This document shows positions 1-8,689 of a DNA stretch of 64,000 bases, piece by piece. The stretch is taken from positions 21,975 through 85,974 of the forward strand of contig NZ_FWXD01000017.1 in the NCBI RefSeq assembly GCF_900176275.1, written 5' to 3'. Numbering within the stretch: position 1 is the stretch's first letter; every line of letters begins with the position of its first letter. The notes beneath the pieces are model-generated. The model had not been told where the DNA came from, ran no database searches, and saw only the letters and a program-made list of their open reading frames with translations. The translations under genes and the position numbers were made by a program. The DNA comes from Andreprevotia lacus DSM 23236 (GTDB lineage: Bacteria; Pseudomonadota; Gammaproteobacteria; Burkholderiales; Chitinibacteraceae).

Positions 1-989
1 GGCAGGCGCTAAGCTTCCAGACCATCCTCTCCACCTTCATCAACGAGCTGAAGGCGCGTGCCGAAAAGAGCGCCGGGCGCGGTTTCGATGCCGCCGTGCT
101 GGGGCGGCCGGTGTATTTCGTCGATGACGACAAGGCCGCCGACCAGCTCGCGCAGGACACCTTGGCCACCATCGCGCGTGGGGCGGGCTTCAAGCACATC
201 GAATTCCAGTTCGAGCCGATTGCTGCTGCGTTCGATTACGAGCAGACGCTGACGCATGAAACCCTCACGCTGATTGTCGACATCGGCGGCGGTACGTCCG
301 ACTTCTCGCTGCTGCGGCTGTCGCCCGAACGCGCCCAAGCGGCGGAGCGGCATGGCGACATCCTGGCCTGGGGCGGTGTGCACATCGGCGGCACCGACTT
401 CGACCGCGCGCTCAGCCTGGCCGCACTGATGCCGCTGCTGGGCTACAAGACTCTGCTGAAAAGCGGTGCCGAAATGCCATCCAGCTATTACTTCAACCTG
501 GCCACCTGGCACACCATCAACTTCGTCTACACGCGCCGCGTGATGAGCGATCTGCAAGACCTGTTCCGCGATGCCACCGAGCGCGACAAGCTGGACCGCC
601 TGTTCAAGCTGATCGCCAATCGCTCGGGTCACTGGCTGGCCACGCAGGCCGAGGCAGCCAAGATCGCACTGTCCGATACTGCCGAACACCGGCTGGCGCT
701 GGACCGCATCGACGCAGGGCTGGTGCATACGATACAGCGCAACGTGTTCGAGGCCGCCATCGACGGGCTGATCAGCCGCATCGAGGCTGCCGTGGCCGAC
801 GTGCTGCTGCAGGCCGGCATCACGGCCGATCAGGTCGATACCGTTTACTTTACCGGCGGGGCATCCGGCGTGCCGCTGTTGCGCAGCCGCATCGGTGCTT
901 GCCTGCCCAACGCGCGCCATGTCGAGGGTGACCGTTTCGGCAGCATCGGCACCGGCCTTGCCATCGACGCCGCGCGGCGTTTCAACTGA
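1..989 (+). CDS. Hsp70-family (YegD-like) chaperone, 5' end cut by window
   Basis: The reading frame is open from base 3, so the start lies outside the window; 328 residues are visible. The actin/Hsp70 ATPase signatures are present: a phosphate-binding DIGGGTSDFS near residue 95 and the adenosine motif FTGGASGVP near residue 285. YegD-type proteins are about 450 residues and lack the long substrate-binding domain of DnaK; the ending soon after the adenosine motif fits that type. About 120 N-terminal residues are missing. It is presumably a cytosolic ATP-dependent chaperone-like protein; the client is unknown. The following AraC gene begins 22 bp after the stop and could share its transcript. 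Confidence 0.85.
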   Translation, partial: QALSFQTILSTFINELKARAEKSAGRGFDAAVLGRPVYFVDDDKAADQLAQDTLATIARGAGFKHIEFQFEPIAAAFDYEQTLTHETLTLIVDIGGGTSDFSLLRLSPERAQAAERHGDILAWGGVHIGGTDFDRALSLAALMPLLGYKTLLKSGAEMPSSYYFNLATWHTINFVYTRRVMSDLQDLFRDATERDKLDRLFKLIANRSGHWLATQAEAAKIALSDTAEHRLALDRIDAGLVHTIQRNVFEAAIDGLISRIEAAVADVLLQAGITADQVDTVYFTGGASGVPLLRSRIGACLPNARHVEGDRFGSIGTGLAIDAARRFN

Positions 990-1011
990 GCCGGTTTACA
1001 GGGGGCCACAC

Positions 1012-1854
1012 ATGCATGATCTGCGTCTGAGTGCCCGCCGCCTGGCCGATGGCAGCGCCATAGGTGCGGTGCATGCCGTGCAGGCGCAAACGCTGCGCCG
1101 AGTGCCCTTTGTACGGCCGACGCTGATGCGTGTGCAGGCCGGGGCCAAGCGCGTGTTCGGCCCGCTGGGCGAGCAACACGCCGGCACGCAGCACCTGATC
1201 GGTGTGCCCGCTGGCGCAGAGATCGACCTGATCAACGACCCGGACCCGCGTTCCGGCCGCTATGCCGCCGTATTCGTCGAGCTGGGCTCCGAGTTGCTGC
1301 GGCAGTTCCGCCAGCTGCACGGTGCACAGCTGGCCAGCCTGCCCAGCCCCACCCAGCCGGATGTGCTGCTGCCGGCCGACGCGGTGCTGGAGCTGAGCTG
1401 GCAACCGCTGCTGGCCGCCTGGCAGACGCAGGCGCCCGATGCGGTGCTGTCGCACCACCTGCATGGCGTGCTGCTGGCGTTGTTGCTGGCCGGGCGCGGC
1501 CAGTTGCTGTTCCAGCCAGCGGCGGCACCGCTGGCCGAGCAGGTGCGCTTGTTGCTGCAACTCGACCCCGCGCATGGCTGGAGTGGTGATGAGGTCGCGC
1601 AGCGGCTGAACCGCAGCGCCGCCACCTTGCGCCGCCAGCTGGCTGCCGAGGGCAGCGGCTTTCGCGAGCTGCTGGATGAAGTACGCCTCGGTTACGGGCT
1701 GGGCCTGCTACAGATGGGCGAGCGGCCCATCAACGAAGTGGCGGCGCTGTGTGGTTACGAATCCGCCTCCAAGTTCGCTGCGCGCTTTCGCGAGCGCTTC
1801 GGCCTCACGCCATCGGCATTGCGTGACAGCCAGCGGGCCGCCGCAGGCCATTGA
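1012..1854 (+). CDS. AraC-family transcriptional regulator
   Basis: This 280-residue protein ends in an AraC/XylS double helix-turn-helix (about residues 185-275): EVAQRLNRSAATLRRQL forms the first helix pair and INEVAALCGYESASKFAARF the second, followed by FGLTPSALR. The N-terminal 180 residues are a probable ligand or dimerisation domain I cannot assign. I chose ATG 1012 because AGGGGG precedes it; an upstream in-frame start would lie inside the Hsp70-like gene. Its target is not evident. A copy of the 3'-end repeat family follows it. Confidence 0.9.
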   Translation: MHDLRLSARRLADGSAIGAVHAVQAQTLRRVPFVRPTLMRVQAGAKRVFGPLGEQHAGTQHLIGVPAGAEIDLINDPDPRSGRYAAVFVELGSELLRQFRQLHGAQLASLPSPTQPDVLLPADAVLELSWQPLLAAWQTQAPDAVLSHHLHGVLLALLLAGRGQLLFQPAAAPLAEQVRLLLQLDPAHGWSGDEVAQRLNRSAATLRRQLAAEGSGFRELLDEVRLGYGLGLLQMGERPINEVAALCGYESASKFAARFRERFGLTPSALRDSQRAAAGH

Positions 1855-1878
1855 GAAGCGACCTCGCCTTGCGGCGGG

Positions 1879-1990
1879 CATCAAGCCCCCGGCCAAGCCG
1901 GGGGCTCACCCGTCTTGGCGGGCGAAATGGCGCGGCCCGCCTTGTTTGATTCCACCCCCCGCCCTCGTCGCCGCTCGTGAGTGGCAGGGA
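1879..1990 (+). repeat. 3'-end repeat family, copy A
   Basis: This lies behind the AraC gene in the same orientation. It starts with a perfect 10-bp hairpin (AGCCCCCGGC at 1884-1893, GCCGGGGGCT at 1897-1906), then a spacer, the conserved box TTGATTCCAC and a CCCTCG-rich second hairpin remnant ending near GTGGCAG. The second hairpin is shortened compared with copies B, F and H. Confidence 0.75.
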
Positions 1991-2123
1991 TTAAACAAGA
2001 CCGGACCGAATTTCAGTGCACTTGAACGCACTGAGCGGATTGGAGCGGTCGTTGCGCGTTGCGGGGCCATGGTCCATGCGCGCAATGCTTAGCATGACGG
2101 TGTTGATCGCACAGGAGAACGTC

Positions 2124-2675
2124 ATGCACGCAGTTGCCCGTTATACCGCCGCCCTCACCCTGTTGGGTGCCAGTCTTGCCCACGCCGGCGGCTTTACCCT
2201 CAGCAGCCCCGATGTTGCCAACGGCAAGAAGCTGGCCGATGCACAGGTGTTTTCCGGCTTTGGCTGCACCGGCGGCAATGTGTCGCCTGCGCTGAGCTGG
2301 AAGAACGCCCCGGCCGGCACCAAGAGCTTTGCCGTTACCGTTTACGACCCGGACGCACCGACTGGCAGCGGCTGGTGGCATTGGGTGGTGATCAACCTGC
2401 CCGCCGATGCCACCGGCCTGCCGCAAGGCGCGGGCAGTAGCAAGGGTGACTTGCCGGCCGGTGCCGTGCAGATCCGCACCGACTTTGGCGCAGCCGGCTT
2501 CGGTGGCGCTTGCCCGCCCAAGGGTGACAAGCCACATCGCTACATCTTCACCGTATACGCGCTGAAGACCGACAAGCTGGATGTGCCTGCCGACGCCACA
2601 CCGGCGCTGGTGGGCTACAACCTGCACTTCAACACCCTGGGCAAGGCCAGCCTGACGGCGCGCTACGGGCGTTGA
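2124..2675 (+). CDS. YbhB/YbcL (PEBP-fold) family protein, secreted
   Basis: This 183-residue protein has a signal peptide (cleavage probably after ASLAHA near residue 21) followed by a complete phosphatidylethanolamine-binding-protein fold. Family motifs are SPALSWKNAP, VTVYDPDAPTGSGWWHWVV and HRYIFTVYALKTDKLDVP. Bacterial YbhB/YbcL proteins are called Raf-kinase-inhibitor-like, but their ligand is generally unknown; this one should act in the periplasm. ATG 2124 is preceded by AGGAG at 2113-2117; the longer upstream reading has no signal sequence at its start. It stands alone between two repeat copies. Confidence 0.92.
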   Translation: MHAVARYTAALTLLGASLAHAGGFTLSSPDVANGKKLADAQVFSGFGCTGGNVSPALSWKNAPAGTKSFAVTVYDPDAPTGSGWWHWVVINLPADATGLPQGAGSSKGDLPAGAVQIRTDFGAAGFGGACPPKGDKPHRYIFTVYALKTDKLDVPADATPALVGYNLHFNTLGKASLTARYGR

Positions 2676-2704
2676 GAACTACCCCGAGTCTGGCTGTAAA
2701 CGCT

Positions 2705-2851
2705 TGATCCGTGCCACTGACGAGCGCCAGCGAGGCTCCCTCGCGGCGGCGAGGGCGGGGGGCGTGGAATAAAACAGAATGAGCCGGTGCCTCACTTGCC
2801 AATACAAGTGAGAACCCGGCTCTGCCGGGTTCTTGATGCCGGTTAACCTGC
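2705..2851 (-). repeat. 3'-end repeat family, copy B
   Basis: This copy lies between convergent genes and is oriented with the leftward decarboxylase gene, whose stop is 27 bp away. Read on the minus strand it gives a lead GGTTAACCGGCATCAAG, the hairpin GAACCCGGC/GCCGGGTTC (2812-2835), a small CACTTG/CAAGTG hairpin, a TTATTCCAC box, and the hairpin CCCTCGCCGCCGCGAGGG followed by AGCCTCGCT and GCTCGTCAGTGGCACG. It is one of the fullest copies. Confidence 0.8.
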
Positions 2852-2877
2852 AAGACGGTAACCTGATGCAGGAAGGC

Positions 2878-4524
2878 TCAACCGCTGGCCTGCACCCTGC
2901 GGCTCAAATGCTCAGCCAACCTGCGCATGGCGGGGGATGGATCGTCCGGCGCCAGCTGCACATCCAGCAGCACCGGGCAGTCGGGCGAGGCCAGCGCGTA
3001 GTGCCAGGCCTTGTCGAATTCCACTTCGTTCTCGACCCGGAAGCCCTGCAAGGGGCCGAAGACCTCGCCCAGCTTGTCGAAGCGCCAAGGGCTGATGTCG
3101 TTGAACGGGCCGTCGAGGATGTAGCGTTCGGTGCTGTAGCCGGCGTTGTTGAACACGATCACCACCGGGTTCAGCCCCTTCCACGCAATGGTGGCCAGCT
3201 CCATACCCGTCATCTGGAAGGCGCCGTCACCCACCAGGATCAGCGGGCGCTTGCCGCTGCCCAGTTGCGCGCCCAGCGCGGCGGGCACGGCAAAGCCCAT
3301 GGTGGTGTAGAAGGCCGAGGCCAGAAAGCCGGTGCGCGGGTGCACGCGCAGCTCCAGCGCGGCAAACAGGCAGTCGCCGGTATCGCACACCACGATCATG
3401 TTCTCGGGCAAGGTGTCGTTCAGCCGGCCGATCAGCCTTGCTACCTTCATCGGTGTGCCTTCGTGCGGAAAGCCGCTGGCGCTCAATACCGGCGGCGATG
3501 CCGGCCACGCTTGGGCGGATTGTTGCAGGGCGGCGGTGAGCGCGCGCAGGAAATCGCCCAGCTGCACGTTGGCATAGCGGTGGTGGCGGATGCGTACTTC
3601 GCCATCCACGGCCTGGATCATGTGGCGCGCGTCGATGCGCGCGGTAAACACGCCCAGATCGACGTCGTTGAGCGTAACGCCGAGCAGCAGCAATACCTCG
3701 GCACTCTCGATGCGCTCACGCGTCTGTTCGCCGCCCATCGCGCCCTCGTAGATACCCAGATAGGCCGGGTGGCGCTCTGCAATCACCGATTTGCCGGTCA
3801 AGGTCGCGGCCACCGGCACACGCGCACGCTCGACAAAGCGCACCAGCTCGTCCTGCAGGCGCGAGCGGTGCAGCTCCACGCCGGCCAGTACGGCGGCCGA
3901 CTGCGCGGATTGCAGCAAGTCTATGGTTTCGTGCACGGCTTCGGCCAGTGCCTCGGCATCGCTGGCGGCTTCGGGTTCGTTGCTGGCCGGCAGCAGGCGG
4001 ATGTTGCGGTCGACCAGATCGCGCGGCAGTTCCAGATACACCGGTTTGCTGGCCTGTTGCGCCACGCGCAGTGCGCGGTCGATTTGCCGCGCGGCCAGCA
4101 GCGGATCGTCCAGCACGGCCGAATACGCGGTAATGCGTTCGAAGATTTCGCGCTGCAGGTGGAAGGGGCCAAAGCGGTGGTGCAACAGTGCACGTTCGCG
4201 TTGCTCGTTCACCCCCGGCGCGCCGGAAATCACCACCACCGGCGAGCTTTCGGCATAGGCGCCGGCCACCGCGTTTACTGCCGCCAGCGCTCCCACGCCA
4301 TAGGTGACGGCCAGCGCACCGAGGCCACGGCAGCGCGCGTAGGCATCGGCGGCAAAGGCCGCGTTTTCCTCGCGCGTGGCGCCCACCTGGGTCAGCGCGC
4401 TCTGGCTCAGCAGCTGGTACCAGCGCAGGATATAGTCACCGGGCACGCCGAACACATGGCGTGCCCCCTCGTCATACAGGCGCTCGATCAGATAACTGCC
4501 GATGCCGGTTTGCGCGTTGGCCAT
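2878..4524 (-). CDS. Thiamine-diphosphate 2-keto-acid (indolepyruvate/phenylpyruvate-type) decarboxylase
   Basis: This 548-residue cytosolic enzyme has the full pyruvate-decarboxylase-like architecture: an N-terminal Pyr domain with the catalytic glutamate in TREENAAFAADAYAR near residue 51, the paired histidines LLHHRFG near 115 (equivalent to the two catalytic His of Zymomonas PDC), a central domain, and a C-terminal PP domain with the ThDP/Mg signature GDGAFQMTG...NNAGYSTE near 428-460. It should decarboxylate a 2-oxo acid non-oxidatively to an aldehyde. Whether the substrate is indolepyruvate, phenylpyruvate, pyruvate or a branched keto acid cannot be read. It is monocistronic. Divergent promoters are expected in the 140 bp before the TSUP gene. 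Confidence 0.85.
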   Translation of the reverse strand: MANAQTGIGSYLIERLYDEGARHVFGVPGDYILRWYQLLSQSALTQVGATREENAAFAADAYARCRGLGALAVTYGVGALAAVNAVAGAYAESSPVVVISGAPGVNEQRERALLHHRFGPFHLQREIFERITAYSAVLDDPLLAARQIDRALRVAQQASKPVYLELPRDLVDRNIRLLPASNEPEAASDAEALAEAVHETIDLLQSAQSAAVLAGVELHRSRLQDELVRFVERARVPVAATLTGKSVIAERHPAYLGIYEGAMGGEQTRERIESAEVLLLLGVTLNDVDLGVFTARIDARHMIQAVDGEVRIRHHRYANVQLGDFLRALTAALQQSAQAWPASPPVLSASGFPHEGTPMKVARLIGRLNDTLPENMIVVCDTGDCLFAALELRVHPRTGFLASAFYTTMGFAVPAALGAQLGSGKRPLILVGDGAFQMTGMELATIAWKGLNPVVIVFNNAGYSTERYILDGPFNDISPWRFDKLGEVFGPLQGFRVENEVEFDKAWHYALASPDCPVLLDVQLAPDDPSPAMRRLAEHLSRRVQASG

Positions 4525-4664
4525 GCTGCCTCCTGCGCCGTGCCAAGTGGATAGTTCACCCTAGTCCATACACCTTGCCCCGTGGCCGCCGCGTGATGGT
4601 TTTACCCACTGGCCGGCAAGCGGGCGAGCGCGCATGCTGCAGCTATCCCCACCGGAACCATTGC

Positions 4665-5432
4665 ATGCCGCACGAACTGCTCTTTTTGCTGCCGCTGGCC
4701 TTTGCCGCCGGCCTGATCGATGCCGCCGTCGGCGGTGGCGGGCTGATCATGGTGCCGGGCCTGTTTGCCACCTTCCCGCGCGAAACGCCGGCCGCGCTGA
4801 TGGGCACCAACAAGTTCGCCGCCATCATGGGCACGGCATCGGCCACTCTGCGCTATGCACGGCAGGTGAAGCTGGACTGGCACATCCTGCTGCCATCGGC
4901 GCTGGCGGCTTTTGTCGGCTCATACGCCGGTGCGCGCGTCATCCATCTGCTGCCGGCGTCTTCCGTGCGGCCGCTGGTCATCGTGCTACTGCTGGTGATG
5001 CTGGCCTATACCTGGTTCAAGCCGGCCTTCGGCAGTGAAGACGCCGGCCGGCCGCTGACCCGGCGCGATCTGTATGTGGGGCTGGCCATCGGTGCGGCCA
5101 TCGGTTTTTACGATGGCTTCTTTGGCCCCGGCACCGGCTCCTTCCTGATTTTTTTGTTCATCCGCTTTTTCCATTTCGACTTCCTGCGCGCATCGGCGTC
5201 CGCCAAGGTGGTGAATCTCGCCACCAATCTGGCCGCGCTGGCCTTCTTCGTGCCGGCCGGCATGGTGTACTACCAGTACGCCATCCCGATGGCGCTGGTG
5301 AATATCGCCGGCGCGCAGGTGGGCAGCCGGCTGGCGCTCAAGGGCGGCAATCTGTGGATACGCCGGCTGTTCATTGCGCTGGCGCTGGTGCTGCTGGCAC
5401 GGCTGATCTGGCAGACGGTGAGTGGTGCGTGA
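4665..5432 (+). CDS. TSUP (TauE/SafE) family permease 1
   Basis: This 255-residue inner-membrane protein has about eight hydrophobic segments and the glycine-rich TSUP hallmarks: AAVGGGGLIMVPG after the first helix and the repeated-half motif DGFFGPGTGSFL. The family moves sulfite, sulfoacetate or other small anions, but members are rarely characterised and no substrate can be assigned here. ATG 4665 gives a start directly before the first helix. It is the first of three TSUP permeases in the window (others at 7703 and 34909). A foldback element begins 10 bp after its stop. Confidence 0.88.
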   Translation: MPHELLFLLPLAFAAGLIDAAVGGGGLIMVPGLFATFPRETPAALMGTNKFAAIMGTASATLRYARQVKLDWHILLPSALAAFVGSYAGARVIHLLPASSVRPLVIVLLLVMLAYTWFKPAFGSEDAGRPLTRRDLYVGLAIGAAIGFYDGFFGPGTGSFLIFLFIRFFHFDFLRASASAKVVNLATNLAALAFFVPAGMVYYQYAIPMALVNIAGAQVGSRLALKGGNLWIRRLFIALALVLLARLIWQTVSGA

Positions 5433-5441
5433 GCGATGGGG

Positions 5442-5711
5442 TAGGGCCTGTTAACACTTATTTCGCGCTTGCGCTGGGCCGCAAAGAGGTCAGCTACAAG
5501 GCACGCAACGCAGGCAATAACCGGTTATTGCCAAGGCGCGTAACGCCGTAGATGACCTCTTTGCGGCCCAGCCCCGCGGGTTCGGGGGATTTCGGGCGGT
5601 TCGCTGCGTTGCAAACCGCTTGCGGTACCCGTACCGCGGCGCGTTCTGCGCCTTGCGCTCCATCCCGAACTACCCCGAACGCAAGCGTGAAATAAGTGTT
5701 AACAGGCCCTA
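5442..5711. mobile_element. MITE-like foldback element with 32-bp terminal inverted repeats
   Basis: This 270-bp element is bounded by near-perfect 32-bp inverted repeats (5442-5473 and 5680-5711; 31 of 32 positions match, outer end TAGGGCCTGTTAACAC). Inside are two further foldbacks. The first is GGGCCGCAAAGAGGTCA facing TGACCTCTTTGCGGCCC around a perfect 16-bp palindrome CAATAACCGGTTATTG (5513-5528). The second is TTCGGGGGATTTCGGG facing CCCGAACTACCCCGAA. There is no coding potential. It occupies the whole gap before the YkgJ gene, ending 10 bp from its start codon, so it must supply or insulate that gene's leader. This gap holds nothing else. Confidence 0.8.
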
Positions 5712-5721
5712 GAATGCCGGC

Positions 5722-6024
5722 ATGAGCACACCATCAGCCCTTAGTTGCGATACCTGCCGCGCCGCCTGCTGCCAGCTTGAAGTGATGCTGCTGGCCGGCG
5801 ATGATGACGTACCGCCGCAGTTCATCCAGCGCGATGACTGGGGGGGCGAAGTGATGCGCCGGCTGGACGACGGCTGGTGTGCGGCGCTGGACCGGCGCAG
5901 CATGCGCTGCACCATCTACGCGGTGCGGCCGCTGATCTGCCGCGAGTACGAACTGGGTGATTACGATTGCCTGATCCAGCGGCAGCGCATCCCCATCCTG
6001 ATGCAGCGCAAGGAGGACACGTGA
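5722..6024 (+). CDS. YkgJ-family cysteine-cluster protein
   Basis: This 100-residue protein is defined by conserved cysteines: CDTCRAACC at residues 9-17, then C53, and CTIYAVRPLICREYELGDYDC at about 63-82. The pattern fits the YkgJ/UPF0153 family, thought to bind a metal or Fe-S cluster; the biochemical role is unknown. It is translationally coupled to the EVE-domain gene: its stop TGA overlaps the downstream GTG start (GTGA). Confidence 0.88.
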   Translation: MSTPSALSCDTCRAACCQLEVMLLAGDDDVPPQFIQRDDWGGEVMRRLDDGWCAALDRRSMRCTIYAVRPLICREYELGDYDCLIQRQRIPILMQRKEDT

Positions 6025-6473
6025 ACTACTGGTTGATGAAGTCCGAACCCGATGATGTCGGCATCGACGATCTGCAGCGCATGGGCAGCGTGGGCTGGTA
6101 TGGCGTGCGCAACTATCAGGCGCGCAATTTCATGCGCGACCAGATGCAGCTGGGTGACGGCGTGCTGTTCTACCATTCGAGCTGCCCCGAGCCGGGCGTG
6201 GCCGGGCTGGCCGAGGTCAGCAAGCTGGCCTACCCGGACCCGACCCAGTTCGACCCGGAATCCAAGTATTTTGATCCAAAATCCACTGTAGAAGCGCCAC
6301 GCTGGCAGCAGGTGGACGTACGCTTCGTCGCCAAGACGCGCTTGCTGGCACTGGATGAACTGCGCCGTTATTCCGAGCTGGCCGGGATGACCATCCTCAA
6401 GCGCGGCAACCGGTTGTCGATTACCCCGGTGACGCCGGCCGAGTGGTCCTTTATCAAGGCCTTGCTGACCTGA
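6021..6473 (+). CDS. EVE-domain protein (putative modified-nucleotide or RNA binder)
   Basis: This 150-residue protein is a single EVE domain: it starts NYWLMKSEP and contains GVRNYQARNFMR and FYHSSCPEPGVAGLAEV. EVE domains are PUA-like folds that bind modified bases in DNA or RNA. I chose GTG 6021 because AGGAGG sits 9 nt upstream and the family begins at this residue. The start overlaps the stop of the YkgJ gene. Stand-alone EVE proteins of this length are common in proteobacteria and need not be defence genes. Confidence 0.9.
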   Translation: MNYWLMKSEPDDVGIDDLQRMGSVGWYGVRNYQARNFMRDQMQLGDGVLFYHSSCPEPGVAGLAEVSKLAYPDPTQFDPESKYFDPKSTVEAPRWQQVDVRFVAKTRLLALDELRRYSELAGMTILKRGNRLSITPVTPAEWSFIKALLT

Positions 6474-6490
6474 GTGCTGCCTACAGGTGG

Positions 6491-6630
6491 TGAACCGGTA
6501 GCAAGCACCCGGCAAAGCCGGGCGCTGACCGTTTGTGAAGTGATGCTGCGGCTTTTCTCTGTGTTATTCCACTCCCTTGTCCTCGCCGCTGCGAGGCAGC
6601 CTCGCTTTCGCTGGTCGGTGGCATGAATCG
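6491..6630 (+). repeat. 3'-end repeat family, copy C
   Basis: This is behind the EVE gene in the same orientation. It has a lead GAACCGGTAGCAAG, the hairpin CACCCGGC/GCCGGGCG, a GTTATTCCACTCCC box, the second hairpin CCTCGCCGCTGCGAGG followed by CAGCCTCGCT, and the tail GGTCGGTGGCATGAATCG. Confidence 0.75.
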
Positions 6631-6731
6631 ACTTCTGCAATTTGATGCAGGGGTCTGGACGGGCGGTATCTGTCCCATGCGTACAAACCCATGCTTGGCG
6701 CTATGGGGGCGATTCTTTATGCTGGCAGGCT

Positions 6732-7706
6732 ATGAAAAAATTGCCATTCAGAATCGACGGTTTTCTGCTTTCCATGCTGTGCGCAGTGGCGCTGGCACTG
6801 CTGTGGCCGGCCATCGGCACCAGTGACGGGCCGCTGCATCTGGGGCTGGTGACCAATCTGGGCGTATCGCTGGTGTTCTTCCTGCACGGGGCCGCGCTGT
6901 CGCGCCAGAGTCTGAAAGCAGGGGTGTCCAACTGGCGGCTGCATGCTTTCGTGCAGTCCACCACCTATCTCGTGTTCCCGCTGATCGGCATCGTGCTGGT
7001 GCTGGCAATACGCGGTGCGCTGCCGCCCGATCTGGTGCTGGGCGTGTTCTATCTGTGCGCGTTGCCGTCCACCATTTCGTCATCGGTGGCGATGACCAGC
7101 CTGGGCAAGGGCAATGTTCCGGGGGCGATTTTCAATGCGTCGCTGTCCAATATCGTCGGCATGGCGGCCACGCCGTTGCTGATCGGCATCATGGTCTCCA
7201 CCGGCGGCGCCCACCTGCCGCTGGGCAAGGCGGTGCTGGATATCGCCTTGCAGCTGTTGCTGCCCTTCGTGCTGGGCCAGTTGCTGCGGCCGTGGCTGGC
7301 AGACTGGCTGGCGCGCAACAAGCCCGTGATCAGCAAGCTGGATCGTGGTGTGGTGGTACTGATCGTTTATTCTTCGTTCTGCGATTCGACCGCTGCCGGG
7401 CTGTGGCACAACTATGCGTGGTGGATGCTGGCGGTGGTGTTCGTGCTGGTGGGCATCTTGCTGGCGGTGGTGCTGCTGGGTACCACGTGGATCAGCCGCA
7501 GCCTGGGTTTCAGTCTGCCGGATGAAGTGGCTGCGGTGTTCTGCGGCTCCAAGAAAAGCCTGGCCACCGGCATCCCCATGGCCAAGTTGCTGTTTGCCGG
7601 CCATCCGGGCCTCGGGCTGATCGTGTTGCCGGTGATGTTCTATCACCAGCTGCAATTGCTGGTGTGCTCGGTGCTGGCCCGCCGCTATGCGGAGCGTGCA
7701 GCATGA
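6732..7706 (+). CDS. Bile acid:sodium symporter-like (YfeH/SBF_like) permease
   Basis: This 324-residue inner-membrane protein has about ten helices and matches the SBF-like/YfeH group. Conserved stretches include LPSTISSSVAMTSLGKGN (helix-breaking substrate region of the first half) and FCGSKKSLATGIPMAKLLF (second half). The family is related to the bile acid/sodium symporters, but bacterial substrates are mostly unknown. ATG 6732 is preferred because the hydrophobic helix follows MKKLPFRIDG. Its stop overlaps the start of the next TSUP gene by ATGA, so the two are co-translated. Confidence 0.88.
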   Translation: MKKLPFRIDGFLLSMLCAVALALLWPAIGTSDGPLHLGLVTNLGVSLVFFLHGAALSRQSLKAGVSNWRLHAFVQSTTYLVFPLIGIVLVLAIRGALPPDLVLGVFYLCALPSTISSSVAMTSLGKGNVPGAIFNASLSNIVGMAATPLLIGIMVSTGGAHLPLGKAVLDIALQLLLPFVLGQLLRPWLADWLARNKPVISKLDRGVVVLIVYSSFCDSTAAGLWHNYAWWMLAVVFVLVGILLAVVLLGTTWISRSLGFSLPDEVAAVFCGSKKSLATGIPMAKLLFAGHPGLGLIVLPVMFYHQLQLLVCSVLARRYAERAA

Positions 7707-8500
7707 TGCCGGCACTGCTGGCCTGCTTGGGGCTGGGTTGCGTGGCCGGTTTTCTGGCCGGGCTGCTCGGGGTGGGCGGCGGGCTGGTGATCGTGCCGGG
7801 GCTGTTGTTCGTGTTCCACCTGCTGGGCATGAGCGGGCCGCATTTACAGCATCTGGCGCTGGGGACCTCGCTGGCGACCATCGTGTTCACGTCGCTGTCC
7901 AGCCTCAAGGCACACCATGATCGTGGCGCGGTGCGCTGGGCCGTATTCCGCACCATTGCACCGGGCATCGTGCTGGGTACTTTTGCCGGTGCGCAGCTGG
8001 CCGGCTTGCTCAGCACCATCGCGCTGCAGTGGTTCTTTGTGGTGTTTGCCTACACCGTGGCGGCGCAGATGCTGCTTGATGCCAAGCCCAAGGCGCAGCG
8101 GCAGTTGCCGGGCAGGGTGGCTGTGGCCGGTGCGGGTGGCTTCATCGGCGTGATTTCGAGCTGGGTGGGCATAGGCGGGGGCTCGCTGTCGGTGCCGTAC
8201 CTGCTGTGGCATAACGTGCCGCTGAAAGAGGCGATCGGCACCTCGGCAGCCATCGGCTTGCCGATCGCACTGGCGGGCGGCGTGGGCTATGTGTTCAGCG
8301 GCTGGGGCGTGGCCGGGCTGCCGTCAGGCAGTCTCGGTTTTGTCTATCTGCCGGCGCTCGCGGGCATCGTGCTGGCGAGCTTTCCACTGGCCAAGCTGGG
8401 TGCCGCCGCCGCGCACCGCTTGCCGGTACCGGTATTGAAGAAGTGCTTTGCCGGTTTGCTGGCGGTATTGGCCAGCAAGATGCTGCTAGCCTTGATTTAA
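7703..8500 (+). CDS. TSUP (TauE/SafE) family permease 2
   Basis: This 265-residue polytopic membrane protein carries both TSUP half-repeats: AGLLGVGGGLVIVPG in the first half and SSWVGIGGGSLSVPYLL in the second. It likely exports or imports a small anion of unknown identity. Its ATG overlaps the stop of the SBF-like permease by four bases, so the pair forms an operon; the shared physiology cannot be inferred from sequence. A leftward repeat copy separates it from the convergent hemolysin III gene. Confidence 0.9.
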   Translation: MMPALLACLGLGCVAGFLAGLLGVGGGLVIVPGLLFVFHLLGMSGPHLQHLALGTSLATIVFTSLSSLKAHHDRGAVRWAVFRTIAPGIVLGTFAGAQLAGLLSTIALQWFFVVFAYTVAAQMLLDAKPKAQRQLPGRVAVAGAGGFIGVISSWVGIGGGSLSVPYLLWHNVPLKEAIGTSAAIGLPIALAGGVGYVFSGWGVAGLPSGSLGFVYLPALAGIVLASFPLAKLGAAAAHRLPVPVLKKCFAGLLAVLASKMLLALI

Positions 8501-8522
8501 CCGCTATTCAACTGGCTTGAGG

Positions 8523-8653
8523 TAGTCGCACCGCTGGCGCGCGCAAGTGAGGCTCCCTCGCTACGGCGAGGGCGTGGGATCACGCGGGGAGAGCCGCTGC
8601 CGCTTCCCTACGGCGGTGAGAACCCGGCTTGGCCGGGTTCTTTATGACGGTGA
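8523..8653 (-). repeat. 3'-end repeat family, copy D
   Basis: This is oriented with the leftward hemolysin III gene. On the minus strand it gives the hairpin AGAACCCGGCC/AGCCGGGTTCT (8621-8645), a CCGCCGTAGGGAAGCGGC hairpin, and the second conserved hairpin GCCCTCGCCGTAGCGAGGG with AGCCTCACTTGCGC. The C-run before the second hairpin is shortened. Confidence 0.75.
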
Positions 8654-8689
8654 CTTCACAGCAAGTGCCCGAGACTACCCGGCAGGCCC

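Noticed and set aside
2833..4554. 573-codon open frame on the plus strand
   Set aside because: It is antisense to the ThDP decarboxylase; its residue mix (Gln/His/Arg-rich) is that of a GC-rich shadow frame and no family motif is seen.
6021..6473. EVE-domain gene as part of a defence island
   Set aside because: Its partner is a YkgJ-type gene, there is no restriction or nuclease gene nearby, and stand-alone EVE genes are common.
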